From NCBI GenBank assembly GCA_000310025.1, contig FN649744.1, positions 1,408,504 to 1,472,503 on the forward strand: a stretch of DNA of 64,000 nt, in the 5' to 3' direction. A program made the position numbers and the translations under genes. This DNA comes from Ectocarpus siliculosus. Lineage: Eukaryota; Sar; Phaeophyceae; Ectocarpales; Ectocarpaceae. The notes under the pieces are model-generated. The model saw only the letters and a program-made list of their open reading frames with translations, searched no databases and was not told where the DNA came from. Positions 42,811 to 53,755 of the stretch are shown here, piece after piece; position 1 is the stretch's first letter; every line of letters begins with the position of its first letter.

Positions 42811-43440
42811 CCCCCCCCCAACGCTGCACCATTGCACCAACCCCCTACTAGTGATGACGTACCATTACCATGTATCGCTGGTTGGTGGCCATGTTTGCGT
42901 GTTTTGCTTGTTCGTTCGTTAGTGGTCTCTCCACCGTGTGCCTTATTCTGTCTCTTATTTCTTGTTATTTTCGGCCCGGTCTCTTTTTGTCCTCGCTCTT
43001 TTTCGTTTTCGTTGTCTCTTCTCTTTTCTTCCTGATTCCTTTTATTTTCTCTCTTTTTCTCTTTTTCTCTTTGTCGCTCTTTTTTCTCTCTTTTTCTGTG
43101 TCAGATGCCATTGTCTCTGCGTGCGTGTGAAGCACCAAGATTGAACCAAGGGTGTGTACCTCTTTCTCTCTGGCCCGTGATGCTGACTCCTAGTCTCAGT
43201 TGTTACCTCGCATAGCGCGCAGAGGGAGCGGAGGACTCCAGAATAATATCTGTCCTTGATTTTCTTCTGACTTGCGGACCCCTCGGGGCCAGTTTGTTTG
43301 AGCGTACCTTTTTAGGGTAAGTTAGCCTGTGACCACGGGAATCGACCGCGTCAAGTGATGGATCAGTACGGACATATGAAGGTACTGGGTAGAGAGAGAT
43401 CAGAACGGTTTTTAATGTGAAGAAAAAAACAACAACAATG
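42811..43440 (+). repeat. Repeat B, full copy ending in (CAA)n
   Basis: Matches 22718-23310 along its length, including the T/C-rich middle and the 3' end GGTTTTTAATGTGAAGA with CAACAACAA. Confidence 0.65.
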
Positions 43441-44774
43441 ATGAAGGTCGACCCGTCCTGCGTCGTTCGGTGTAAAATGATAAATAAATGCGAAAGATGG
43501 ACTGCGTAAAGATCCAGCGGTCTTTTTCGGCAGTGGCAAAGAAACATTAAGGGATAATAAAAACACACACAGAAAGACTACCCATTCGAGATACACCCAC
43601 AGTCGAACGGGATGTGGAAGAAACATGCAACCACATGTCGCAAAAAAACAAAAAGTTTAGCGGGATACTGCTGTAGTCTCCAGTCGATCGCAAGATAGCG
43701 CGACAAAATGAGTTGTCAAATACGCGCCCAACCGTCGCCACCTGACTATGTAGAGAATCCCTGCTCTCTGCACTTGCACAATTTTGCAATGAATGGAACC
43801 TACAGTAGTTATAGCAGGCGTTGTCGAGGTCTATCCTACAGGTTCGTCTATGGTTCCAGCAAGGTACCAGCAGGGCGACGAGTTGAATGGCTACGGTTGA
43901 GAATCTCCCATGGCCCACATATATGCTGCTGCTGCAAGCGATGAATATATGTCAACACAATGTCAAAGCGGATCTTTCTACCACTTGTGCACCGTGGTAA
44001 TAGCATAGCTACCATGCCACCCGCACGAGGGAGAGCATCCGCGCACCCGGCAAAATAGATAGGCTCCTCGCGAGGCACCTAGCGTTTGCCATCCATGAAG
44101 TCCTGCGGAGGATGATGACAAATGCATGTTCTCGTTCTGGCGTTCTGGACAACACACCAGTTTGCCCCGAAATCCATGCATGCACCTTTGCTCGAGTGAG
44201 TGAATGCACACGCTTCTTCTTCTCTGCATCTCACCTCTGTCTTGGTTGAATCAACCAACCCGCTCGTGTCGTCGAACGTGGTTGTGTACGTAGTAGAAAG
44301 AGGTCGGGGCCCAGAAGAGTGCCTGCCTTGTCCACCACATGTGTTCGAGAGAGGCCCGAGAGACCCACCGCACAAAGCAAGAAGTTGACAATTTTCCTGC
44401 GTACCACCGGCATACCTGACATCTCGAGGGTCGTTGGGCGGAGTATGGTTAGGCGTTGGCCGTGCAACTGTTGCGCAAACGTGGCAACGGTCAAATGTTT
44501 TCGGTACGATTCCACACATGACGTCCAGACGGACAAACAATAGGATAGACCTGGAGTTCACAGCCAGTATATCCAAAACCAAGAGCCACAATCGGCACCC
44601 GACCACCCGACCCTTACAGGTGTAAAGCTGGTGCCCGTTTGGGGAATTCTCATCTATTTCCTCATGGTGCTGTATGTAGTCTATCTATGTCTTCTCTTGG
44701 GTACAACGGATATATGGAAAAGATATTTCTTCTGTGGTGAGCTGTCCGTCCACAAATATTATTGTTCAGGGATT
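43441..44774. other. No gene seen
   Basis: Scattered short frames only; no repeat shared with the rest of the window was noticed. Confidence 0.35.
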
Positions 44775-45012
44775 TTCACGGTGCGGTTTTTCTCGGCGGT
44801 CCGCACTGTGACATTTCGAGATGAAAAAAACCGCACCGCACCGCACCGTAAGGATTCACAAACAACCGTAGTTGCGGTTTTAATACGGTGCCGTTTGCCC
44901 CACCCCGTAGCCAAAACCGCAGTACACCGCGATAAAAACCGCAGTAAACCGCGGTAAAAACCGCAGGTAAGGCACGGTTTTGTCGTGCAGACACACACAC
45001 ACCAAGAACTGC
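44775..45012. repeat. GCGGT-rich repeat (repeat C), copy 1
   Basis: Built of GCACCGCACCGCACCGT with a spacer near GACATTTCGAGATGAAAAAA, then CCCCACCCCGTAGCCAAAAC, CCGCGATAAAAACCGCAGTA and a (CA)n end. Related copies are at 53046-53395 and 61695-61995. This copy abuts the LTR at 45013. Confidence 0.65.
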
Positions 45013-45296
45013 TGTTATGGAGGGACAGAGGAATAAAAGAGTGAAGAGAGCAAATTCGTTGCTCCTGGCTTTTCGGGTACTCACAGTTGTTGTTTGATCT
45101 CTTGTTATAGCCCTCTTAGACCAGGTCCGCTTAGCGCCCACTCGGAGAGTGAGGGATCGGGGCTGGGAATTTGATCTTCCTTCAAGCCACTTCGCCAAAT
45201 ATCCATATCCAAAGAAAATTCAAAACATCCAGTAAGCGCTCATACAACGTTCATGAAACGCTCGTACAATGCTCATACACTAGTTGCTCCATTACA
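45013..45296 (-). repeat. 3' LTR of G1
   Basis: Pairs with 52746-53045; shares TCACAGTTGTTGTTTGATCT, TTAGACCAGGTCCGCT and GCTCGTACAATGCTCATACA. Minus-sense upstream bases CTCAGGGTGGGCTAA are the probable polypurine tract. Confidence 0.85.
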
Positions 45297-45679
45297 TTAG
45301 CCCACCCTGAGAAGTCGTAGATCAGATGCAGATACTTTATCTTCAATCCAATACTCAACCTCAAAGAAAGATCCAAGATGCGACTTTCAAAATCAGACAA
45401 AAATAAGATAAAACAAAAGCAACTAGGGTCGGAGAAAATAGTTTATCCCCGACAAATACTCCAAACCATCCCCACACCACACAGTAATGACTACTGAGAA
45501 TCACATTGCCAACGGCGGAACCAGTCTGAATGAAAACGGGGTTCGGTCGCGTTGGGCACGCAAAGGTTGGGGTGACTATTATAACAATAGAAGAAGCTCA
45601 CACCACCCAAACACGCGCTAGCTTACCACTGCGTACGATGTAGGACAAAACAGAAAAAAACATGTAGCGGCCCGTAGGC

Positions 45680-47362
45680 GGCATGATATCAAAGCACAGA
45701 TCCAGATGGGGCAACAGCCAGCTGTGCCACAACTCCTGGTGTTCGCGACGTAACGCCATCATCCGTGGAAGGGTTGGTCAAACCACGAGTACGGTGTTTT
45801 TGCAAGCACCAAGAACCGCAAGGAGCATCCAAAACCGTGGAGTAACTGTACTCCGGGAGAGAAAGCTGTCGAGGGCCAGGGGTGTCCAAAATCGAACAAT
45901 GTACTGGCCTGTTACGAAACTACAAATAATCTGCCCAAGCCACCAAAGTCCATCCAAAGCTTTGTACCAAATGTGGGCTCCGACAGGCAAAACAGAAACA
46001 AAGAAGCGAGCCAACCAAGTGTCACGCGAGACCAATTCGTACTCGGGAGCAATGAAACGTTAGGCCTGATTCCGAGCAAGTTCTCGGTCGGCCGAAGCTA
46101 TCCGAGCTTTACGGTAAGCTCGGTTTCCTTGTGCGCGCTGACTAGCGTTACCAGACCAGTAAAGCAAAATGTGTTTTCTGTATTCCTGCAAATCGGACCC
46201 CCTTTCCCACGACGGTGTCAACAAACCCATCCAATGAGTCAACTACAAGACGGCTACCACACCACCGCGTCCACGTACAATTTGGTGTACCGAAATATTC
46301 TCAACATCCAGACGACTAGACTCCGCTAAAATATCATCAGAAGTCAAATTATGCGGGGGAGGCTTGTTGCTATACGAGTGCAAAACATATTTCGACAGAT
46401 TGGCCGGCATATACTTAGGCAGATCATCCGTGTCGTGTAGGTTGGTATACGGTTTGCACCGCAAGACTGAGACACGGTTGCGAGATTCTGTTCCCAGCAT
46501 GTCTGACGGCAGGTCCAAGTGGAGAAGTTTGTGCTCTACAGGTTTCCCATCCGATGAATCCTCGGCTTTGGCTGGGCCAACAGCAAGGATCTTATACGGT
46601 CCGGCGTAGTTGAGCGAAAGCTTCGCTTTGAGCACCAAATCATCGGTGTGTTTCCGCACACCCTGCCGAATAGTAGCGGCGGAGTTGTAGACCCAAGCCC
46701 AACCACCAACTTCGTACTTCGGGATCTGACGCAGACCGTCCAACAGCGCAGAGTTCCGACGTTCGACACGCGACAACGTAATCGCATGTTGTTCCCGCAC
46801 CTGGCGTTCCACCGCAAGATTGCAGAAAGCGAGCTGGTCTCGATCCAAACTTTGATGGCCACCCACGCTGGGGTGGTCCAAATAGAAAGCGGGAGACGGG
46901 GCAACCGTCCAATATTCACTTCATTTGGCGCCAAACCTGTGGCGGTGTTTACCGAGTTGTTGTACGCAAACTCGACATGGGAAAGATGGACGTCCCAATC
47001 GTCCTGACGCTCATTGACCACAACAGCAAGCATTTGAGCCATAGTGTGGTTAACACGCTCGGCCCCACCGTTAGTTTGGGGGTGGTACGAACTGGGGTGA
47101 CTTTCTTGATCTTCATCAGCTCGTAAACAGCCATGGACACCTTGGAACTAAATTGCATACCGTTGTCCGAAAGAAGAGTCGCAGGACAACCCCACAGCGC
47201 CATGTATCGGTTGACGAACATGTTAGCCGTTCCCTTAGCGGTAAATTCCGCCTTGGTAGTGGCATACATATCCGCCCGTCGACTGAAACGATCCGTAAAC
47301 AAAAGTATACATGCATTCCCACTGGACGTAACCGGCAATAGCCCCAAAAAATCGACGCTCAC
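45680..47362 (-). pseudogene. G1 integrase core, C-terminal and Tudor-like regions
   Basis: Integrase core DDE: ILLFTDRFSRRADMYA, ATLLSDNGMQFSSK, then after a frame change GGAERVNHTMAQML. Downstream come GLAPNEVNIGRLPRLPLSIW, the tether with AGPYKILAVGPAK and VSVLRCKPYTNLHDTDD, and the start of a chromodomain (VENISVHQIVRGRGGVVAVL). Further on (45778-46035) is LPVGAHIWYKALDGLWWLGQ, the same Tudor-like module as in element G2. At least three frameshifts break the chain, so no full product is made from this copy. Confidence 0.75.
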
Positions 47363-48227
47363 TCCAATACCCGGCCCATTCGGGAGGGGCAGAGTGAGCG
47401 TAGGCCAGCGATCGATACGTTTCCCGGGAAGTCTTGCGCGCTTGACAAGTTAATGAATGCTGAAGCCACCAACGAACGGACAAGTCCATCCCAATCCACC
47501 AGAAAAATCCCTCCAATATACGTAAAGTCCGAGCGGTGCCCAGGTGAAAAGACGCGGTGGCGTGACATGCTTGTAGTACCCAAGGTCGCAACAGCATAGG
47601 CACGTATATGCGCGGAGACTTCGAAGGCGGGAGGCGAGTGATACGCCCGCCAGAACTACCAAGAGGCAGTGGGGCAAAAATTCGCACCAACAATCGCGTA
47701 CCATCGTCTGTGTGCAGGCATGTTTTAGATGCGAGGGCGACAACATCAGACAATGCCGGCCGTCGTGCACAGGGCAAGCATTCCCAAAATGTATCCGGCA
47801 AAACCGCCGGGGATCCCAAAGACAAAAAATGTATAGCCGCCACACACTCGCTTTCCGACAGTTGTTCTCGGGCCCAATCGGCATGCGAGAATGCATGCAC
47901 ACAGTCGCGGAGGTGAGCTTCCTCAGCGGCCATGGGCGGCACCACGGGAGCCGCAGGGCTAGAACCCGCGGGCGACAACACTGGCGGCGTGGGCGCCGCG
48001 GGCGGCGGTGGCGCCGGGGTGGCGGCAGCAGGCGCGGGCGGCGGCGGCAGCGGCGGCAACTCAGCCGGCGCCGAAGAAGGCAGCGGGCCAGAAGTAAGGC
48101 TACCCACGGCTCTCGTAGACCGCGCGGCACCGCTCGACCGGGCCGGCGTTCGAGGAGGCCGCGGCGTTCTGGGCACCACAACGGCCCGTGGTTGTTTCGG
48201 AAAATAATTGGGACGGCTGTGAGCCAT
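47235..48227 (-). pseudogene. G1 Pro/Ala-rich linker and integrase zinc-binding domain
   Basis: Starts right after the poly(A) of the inserted SINE. A Pro/Ala-rich linker is followed by HADWAREQLSESECVAAIHF and the integrase N-terminal zinc region around MLLRPWVLQACHATASFHLG, TARTLRILEGFFWWIGMDLS and HSLTCQARK. A frame change near 47360 leads into the integrase core. Confidence 0.7.
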
Positions 48228-48537
48228 TTTTTTTTTTTTTTATCTTCACTTCAAATCAGCGCTCACAGCACTAGTGCCGTTTTTTCCAATCCGTGGTCAC
48301 ACAGAAGAGCCTCTCTCTACCCTCCCCTCCTGCGGTACTTCGCCTTCAATTTTTAATGCGAGAAGAGTTCAGCACTCTCTTCCCTCTGTGTACACACGAA
48401 CTAGCGCTATCCACTTGGCCAGGAGCGGAAGCGAGAGAAAAACTCACTTTGCAAGAAATGCTCGCCTACGCCGGGATTCGAACCCCTGACTTGACCTCTA
48501 GAAGGTTACGAGGCTACCAACTAGACCACACCGGGGC
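48227..48537 (-). mobile_element. tRNA-derived SINE inserted in G1 pol
   Basis: About 310 bp on the minus strand: a tRNA-like head beginning GCCCCGGTGTGG, with a perfect box A (TGGTCTAGTTGG, 48517-48528) and box B (GGTTCGAATCC, 48474-48484) 32 bases apart, a unique body, and a 15-base A tail (48227-48241). The acceptor ends do not pair, so it is not a functional tRNA gene. It separates RNase H from the integrase linker. I see no clear target duplication. Confidence 0.8.
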
Positions 48538-50518
48538 AACCGGCATTGGGTATGCCCGAGGCCGAATTCGTTCTCGCCCCGAGTACGAGAAAAAATCAGA
48601 GGGCCACGCGAAAGCGACCGGGCAGCTGAGGAGGTTCCGACGGTGGACGAGGGAGCGACGTCTGGCTCCGCAGAAACGGAAGCCCGAGGAGGTCCATCGG
48701 GCACAGAACTCTCGGGGGGCTGCATCGCATACGACAGCGAAAACACCAGGAGGCGAAAATTTCGACGAGTCAACTATGGAGGAGGGCGACGGAGCCGGCA
48801 GGACCATGTGCGGCCCAAAACGGCGGAAGTCCCAAAAGTCATCCTCCGTCAAAGGCGCGTGTGCCAACGCGTCTCGTTGATCGTCAATGTCAAGCCCACC
48901 CAAGCCGATGTTCGGCGTCGAACTAGAGTGATGACTCCGTCCGCACGCACGAATGAGATAAACGCCCGCGGCGTCATCGACTGCGATACTGGTGTCACCG
49001 TGTCTATCCGCGTCGGTCGCCGGCAAGGGCAACCGCGAAAGAAAATCCGTTTTTGCTTTGGCAGTGCCTTTGCGGTAGACAAGGATGTAATTGAACGAGG
49101 AAAGGAACTCGAGCCAACGTTGGACGCGGGCGTTGTGTTCACCCACCTTGACGATGCTCTCCAAACCCTTGTGATCCGAATAAATCAGAAAGTGCGTAGA
49201 CCATTAATAACCGCGTAGGCGTTTGATTGCCCACACGATACTTCCAGCCTCCAAGTCGAGCACTGTCCAACTGCGCTCGGATTCGAGCGTAGCGCGGCTA
49301 ACGAACAGAATGGAACCATCGGCCTGTTCCTGTTCAAGGGCCGCACCAAAACCATCCACACAGGCGTCACAGCAAAGCCGGAGAGGGCGGCTGCCATCGG
49401 CGACATTGTCCCAATGCGGGAAAGCCAAAACCGGTGGTTCGGACAGTTTCGCCAAGAGTTCTTTGACAGTATCCGCCATAGCCGGCGTAAAACAAAACTT
49501 CGCGTCCTTACGCAAAAGGTCTGTGAGTGGTTTCACGCGCATGGCCAAACCCTTGATGAATTTGCGGTAATACGAAAGCCCACCCAGCAAGGAACGCAGC
49601 TTCTTGACGTTGTTGGGCAGCGGCATTTTGTGAGGGCTTCGACCTTATCGGCACGAGGACTAACGCCCGCAGGGGAGATGGTGTGACCTAAATTTACAGC
49701 CTCCTTAGCGCCGACGCGACTCTTGAAAGGAGAAAGCTTGGGGTTGTACTTGCGCAAACGCTCCAAAAATAACCGTATGTTGGCGACATGGTGGATGGGG
49801 TCGGCGTCAAACACAATCACATCGTCCAGGTATGCAAGCACATGGTCCAGACCTTTAACCACTTCGTTGACGACCATGGTGAACCACGACGGTGCCACGG
49901 AGCTTCCCTGAGGCATACGGAGCCACTCGAAAAGTTGCGTGGGCGTACAAAACGCCGTAAGCTGAGCCGTGTCCTCTTCGACGGTGATCTGGTGGAAAGC
50001 GGAGTTAAGATCGAAAACGGAAAACACCTTGCCCTTGTGCAGGGAATCGATGATGTAGTCAACTCGCGGCTGCGGTTGTTGGCCAAGGCTGCACAACTTG
50101 TAAAGCTTTTCGTAGTTCACGGTCAAACGCAGGTTGCCGTCCTTTTTAGGCATGACCACCAGAGGGCTCGCCCACGGCGATTGCGATTGCTGAATAACAC
50201 CGACAGCAAGGTATTGATCGAGAATTGAATCGACCGTTCTCTACCAGAGGGTTGAGCCTATAGGGACGCGAGGCCAACGGTTTCGTGCCCGGGGGCACTT
50301 CCAAACGAAACGGTTTCACGGAACAGCAACCGAAATCGGACGGTGACCGCGAAAACACATCCATCCGAAAAGTCACACAGCACATCCGCCAGGCTGTTGA
50401 TGGCTTCCGGGGTCCAACCCGAGTCATGTATATCAAAAGTGGCATCGTGCAAATGGGCAGGCAAACGTTGCCACAACTCGCGAAAGCTCACTCGCTGCGC
50501 TTCTGAGAGGCGTTCCAA
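48514..50518 (-). pseudogene. G1 reverse transcriptase and RNase H
   Basis: RT segments in order: a lead-in helix region (ERLSEAQRVSFRELWQRLPA), MPKKDGNLRLTVNYEKL, FSVFDLNSAFHQITVEEDTA, LFEWLRMPQGSSVAPSWF and the catalytic AYLDDVIVFDA, followed by connection and RNase H with LLGGLSYYRKFIKGLA, LCCDACVDGFGAALEQEQ and SRATLESERSWTVLDLEA. The chain crosses several frames (breaks near 50450, 50155, 49620 and 49200). Motifs match Ty3/gypsy RTs, with about half the residues shared with G2. Confidence 0.8.
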
Positions 50519-50657
50519 CAGGTCCGGTGCGGTTTCGGCGGCAGTGAGGCCGCGGGATAGCCCGACATCTCCGGATCCGCAACCGGGATGTTCGAATGCA
50601 AAGAATTCACACGAGACGGCGGCCCATCCTCGGAACGGGCTGGCGGCGGAGGGTCAC

Positions 50658-51852
50658 TCAACCCAACGCCCTCGGTCGTCTGCAGTGTAGGATCAATCGA
50701 CGCAAGCGGAATCTGCACAAGTGGGCAGTCGCCACTCCAAGCACCTCACCTGGCTCCAACTCGGCGCAACCTGTCAGTGGGATGTGTTGAGGCCCGTCCG
50801 AAACAAACGCGTCCGACGCCGAGAGGGCGCCGTGTTTCGGTAAAAACGTGACAAGAGAGTTACCGGTGACAGCGGGAGTGCCAGAGTTGCGAACGAGGTT
50901 CACCCTCGTCAAAATGGGTTTATCGGAAAGGGAGACACCCTTCCTGCCGACGTACCGCAGGAAGTAAGATGACCCTGGGGCGGAGGGTCCAGCGACATAC
51001 GCGGAAGCTCCCGCCGCAAAATCCGATGACAGAGAAATTTTCTCCATAATGCGTCCACTCGCCGACCGCGTGGGCAAAGTAGTGGGTGGACAAACGAGAG
51101 TTAAAACGCATCCAACTATCACGTCCAAAAAGGAGGGCGTGACCCATGGCGGCAGCTGGGACAACATAAACCCACACCGCTAATGACGCGGTGGCACTAT
51201 CACCATAAAAAAAATGAACGGACAGCCGCACGGATGAGGTGGTTTCAAGAGCATTGCCAGAGCCAAAACCACCCCACTGCCGAACGGGCACCGAACGACG
51301 ACTGTGGACAGATGCAGCTCCTGACGCCTCCATGGCTTCAAGAAAAGCATCACTAATGAAAGATGGAGGTGAGCCCGAGTCCAAAAGGGCTACACCAGGC
51401 GCTGTACACACGGCTCCGGTACCACTATGCACACGGACTCGCGTCGTAGAGGTATCGCAATCTACTAAAACATCACCGCTCACCAAATCTGGGCCGTGTT
51501 CCGCCAACAGCGGCGGTGGGGAAGCGGCGGCTTCGCGAAAAGCAGCAGAGGCAATGTGCAGCACCTGTTTCGAGTGGTCCGCGGGCGTGTTGGCTGGCAC
51601 TTCCAGCGGGCCACGCGCGTCCTCGGGCGAGGAATCATTGGCCGAAGAGTCCTCACCCGGGGGCGCAATTTCGTGTATAGTGGGACACACGGGGGCAGGT
51701 TGCCCCGAGTGTTCAGGGCGTAAAAGGCTTATCGGGTTTGACTGGGCGTACACGCAGAAGCGTGCGCGTCGCAACAAGCGCTTTGCCCAAGAGGTTTTTA
51801 CCAGTCCACTTGGAGGGCGACGCCGCACGCGGATCGAAGGCATCAACACCAA
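50658..51852 (-). pseudogene. G1 aspartic protease and following unknown domain
   Basis: 50920-51852 encodes a retropepsin-like protease: the catalytic turn in GVALLDSGSPPSFIS, then ALLFGRDSWMRFN (the hydrophobic-GRD block). After a frame change, 50658-51167 encodes a domain of about 90 residues with FLRYVGRKGVSLSDKP, TRVNLVRNSGTPAVTG, AFVSDGPQHIPLTG and AELEPGEVLG. Element G2 has the same domain in the same place. The first 30 codons overlap the NADAR frame. Confidence 0.75.
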
Positions 51853-52546
51853 TGCCCCACAATCCGTCAGAAGGACTGGCCTCCGCTATCTGTCTATCAC
51901 CCGTAGCCAACAACCGTTGACGCCCGTCAGCATTTTGGGCGAATTTTGCATACAAAAGCGAAAAGACAACATCCTCGCGTCGGAGCTCCCATAGAGCATC
52001 GTCAAAACCGCGTACCTTGCGACCAAGGGACTTGTGTTCTCTCGGGTCGGAGGTAGCCATGATTTTGGCATAAGCGGCATCATCGCCGAAAATGCGGGCT
52101 TTCTCCGCCATCATGAACTGTTCGCCGCACTCGTAGCGAATGCCATGAACCGAGAACTCACAGGGCGTCCAGTTAGACAGAAAGGACGGCGGTTTCCAAA
52201 AGAGGAAAACCTCATCGTTATAGTATTCCTGACAACCGTCAAAAACAAGGGCCTGCTGCGCGGGTGCGCTTACCTTCCCCGAAGAAATATCGTCAAGAGA
52301 AATGGCACCGGCAACCGGCAGGACAATCTGGGTGCCACCCGAAGGCGGGCCGGATTGTGGGTTACGAGGAGAGGCAGGCAAGAGCGGTGAACCAGCCGCA
52401 GAAGCGTGTGAAACCAAGCGGTCTACGCGGGCGTTTTCGCGCAAAACGTCGGCGTAGGCCCGTTCATTGAAAGCGGCCTTCATCGCGGGCGCTCGACCAA
52501 CATGGCCAGCGGCCGCGGGAGGCTCGGGACCGCTATTTCGTGACAA
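51713..52546 (-). CDS. NADAR-domain protein in the gag position of element G1
   Basis: A 277-residue intact frame, the first gene after the PBS. Residues 1-110 are Ala/Pro/Ser-rich and resemble nothing I know. Residues 112-265 form a complete NADAR (YbiA-like) domain: FLSNWTPCEF, YECGEQFMMAEKARIFGDD, SLGRKVRGFD, YAKFAQN, LLATGDRQIAEASP, LWGIG and KNLLGKAL, all in the usual order and spacing. The Glu of the EQFMMAEKA motif and the WGIG and NLLG blocks, thought to bind the ADP-ribose or substrate, are present. Family members act on N-glycosidic or ADP-ribosyl guanosine bonds. No capsid domain or zinc knuckle is seen. The protease frame overlaps its end by 140 bp in the +1 frame. Confidence 0.9.
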   Translation of the reverse strand: MSRNSGPEPPAAAGHVGRAPAMKAAFNERAYADVLRENARVDRLVSHASAAGSPLLPASPRNPQSGPPSGGTQIVLPVAGAISLDDISSGKVSAPAQQALVFDGCQEYYNDEVFLFWKPPSFLSNWTPCEFSVHGIRYECGEQFMMAEKARIFGDDAAYAKIMATSDPREHKSLGRKVRGFDDALWELRREDVVFSLLYAKFAQNADGRQRLLATGDRQIAEASPSDGLWGIGVDAFDPRAASPSKWTGKNLLGKALVATRTLLRVRPVKPDKPFTP

Positions 52547-52732
52547 AGAACATGAACCTTCCGGTCTGGGGAAAACACTTCAAAACAAAAAGTGCCCTAC
52601 CGAGTGAGTCAGAGAGAGAGCAAAACCGTGCCCTCTCTAAAACCAGGTAACTAAAAAAATCGAGAGGACTAAAATGCGAGACGTTCACGCGAACGATGAG
52701 CACCGAAGCGAAGGACCGGTGTCCAAATGCCA

Positions 52733-52742
52733 GACGACGCCA
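52733..52742 (-). promoter_or_regulatory. Primer-binding site of G1
   Basis: Minus-sense TGGCGTCGTC-TGGCATTTGG starts three bases inside the 5' LTR. Element G2 has nearly the same sequence at the same place. TGG matches the CCA end of a tRNA; the tRNA species is not identified. Confidence 0.65.
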
Positions 52743-52745
52743 CAA

Positions 52746-53045
52746 TGTTATGGATGAACAGAGAAATAAAAGAGGGAAGGGAGCAAGTTCGTTGCTCCTG
52801 GCTTCGGGTACTCACAGTTGTTGTTTGATCTCTTGTTTTAGCCTTGTTAGACCAGGTCCGCTCAGCGCCCACTCGGAGAGTGAGGGAGCGGGGCTGGGAG
52901 ATTGATCTTCCTTCAAGCTACTTCAATACCCCTCAACGACGCCAAATATCCATATCCAAAGGAAATTCAAAATATCCAAGGTAAGCGTTCATACAACGTT
53001 CATGGAACGCTCGTACAATGCTCATACACTAGTTTCTCCATTACA
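52746..53045 (-). repeat. 5' LTR of G1
   Basis: 300 bp, TG...CA ends in minus sense, with a short insertion (TACTTCAATACCCCTCAACG region) relative to the 3' LTR. Confidence 0.85.
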
Positions 53046-53395
53046 GCGCGGTGCGGTGCGGTNNNNNNNNNNNNNNNNNNNNNNNNNGCGGTGCGGTTTA
53101 ACCGCACCGCACCGCACCGCACCGCACCGTGACATTTCGAGATGGAAAAACCCGCACCGCACCGCACCGTCAAATGTCGAGATGCACCGCACCGCACCGC
53201 ACCACGGTGCGACGAAACCGCACCGCAACGCACCGTAAGGATTAACAAATAGCCGTAGTTGCGTTTTTTTTACGGTGCGGTTTGCCCCACCCCGCAGCCA
53301 AAACCGCAGTACACCGCGATAAAAACCGCAGTAAACCGCGGTAAAAAACGCAGGTAAGGTACGGTTTTGTCGTGCAGACACACACACCAGGAACT
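53046..53395. repeat. GCGGT-rich repeat (repeat C), copy 2, with an assembly gap
   Basis: Starts at the LTR end with GCGCGGTGCGGTGCGGT, then 25 N (53063-53087), then (GCACC)n with TTTCGAGATGGAAAAA spacers and the same end block as copy 1 (CCGCGATAAAAACCGCAGTA, then CA repeats). The true length is unknown because of the gap. Confidence 0.7.
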
Positions 53396-53755
53396 TTGAA
53401 CATTGATGGTTTTTTTTTTAACCAGTACACACGCAACACCGTGTCCCCACATCACACACACACCGCCACTGCGATACGATCCGTGCACAACTCCGCCCAT
53501 CTCTGATGGAGTCACCCCCCGACGATGGCCACCAGCCTCTTGCAGAGAGAGGTGGTCAACACACGTCCATCTCCTTCTCCCGGCGGTTCTACCACTGCTC
53601 TGCTGGTGCTGCTAATGCCGCGCAAACTGGGGGAGACAGCAGTTCGCAGCGTGCAACGCACCGCCGTCAACCCATTCGCGGGCATGAGCCGCCTGCCTGG
53701 TGGTGTTGCCAAATTTTTTCTTCATTTTTTCTAGCATATTCGCATATTCGCATTA
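53396..53755. other. Spacer between the two gypsy-like elements
   Basis: 360 bp with no recognised gene. Ends in CATTA; ATTA is repeated after 61434 as the G2 target duplication. Confidence 0.4.

Larger units (their letters stand above)
45013..53045 (-). mobile_element. Ty3/gypsy-like LTR retrotransposon with NADAR domain (element G1)
   Basis: LTRs at 45013-45296 (284 bp) and 52746-53045 (300 bp) begin TGTTATGGA and end TCCATTACA. They differ by substitutions and a short insertion, so the element is not recent. Minus-sense order: PBS, NADAR, protease, unknown domain, RT, RNase H, integrase, chromodomain-like region, Tudor-like module, polypurine tract. Reading frames are broken in several places and a SINE sits between RNase H and integrase. 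No clear target duplication: CTGC before, GCGC after. Confidence 0.85.

Noticed and set aside
48470-48540. Minus-strand tRNA gene
   Set aside because: Boxes A and B are perfect, but the acceptor ends do not pair, no proper anticodon stem forms, and a body with a poly(A) tail follows; it is the head of a SINE.
51239-51994. Plus-strand 251-residue frame in G1
   Set aside because: Antisense to the protease region and without a recognisable domain.
53002-53248. Short frames spanning the N gap
   Set aside because: They translate the GCACC pentamer repeat across unknown bases.
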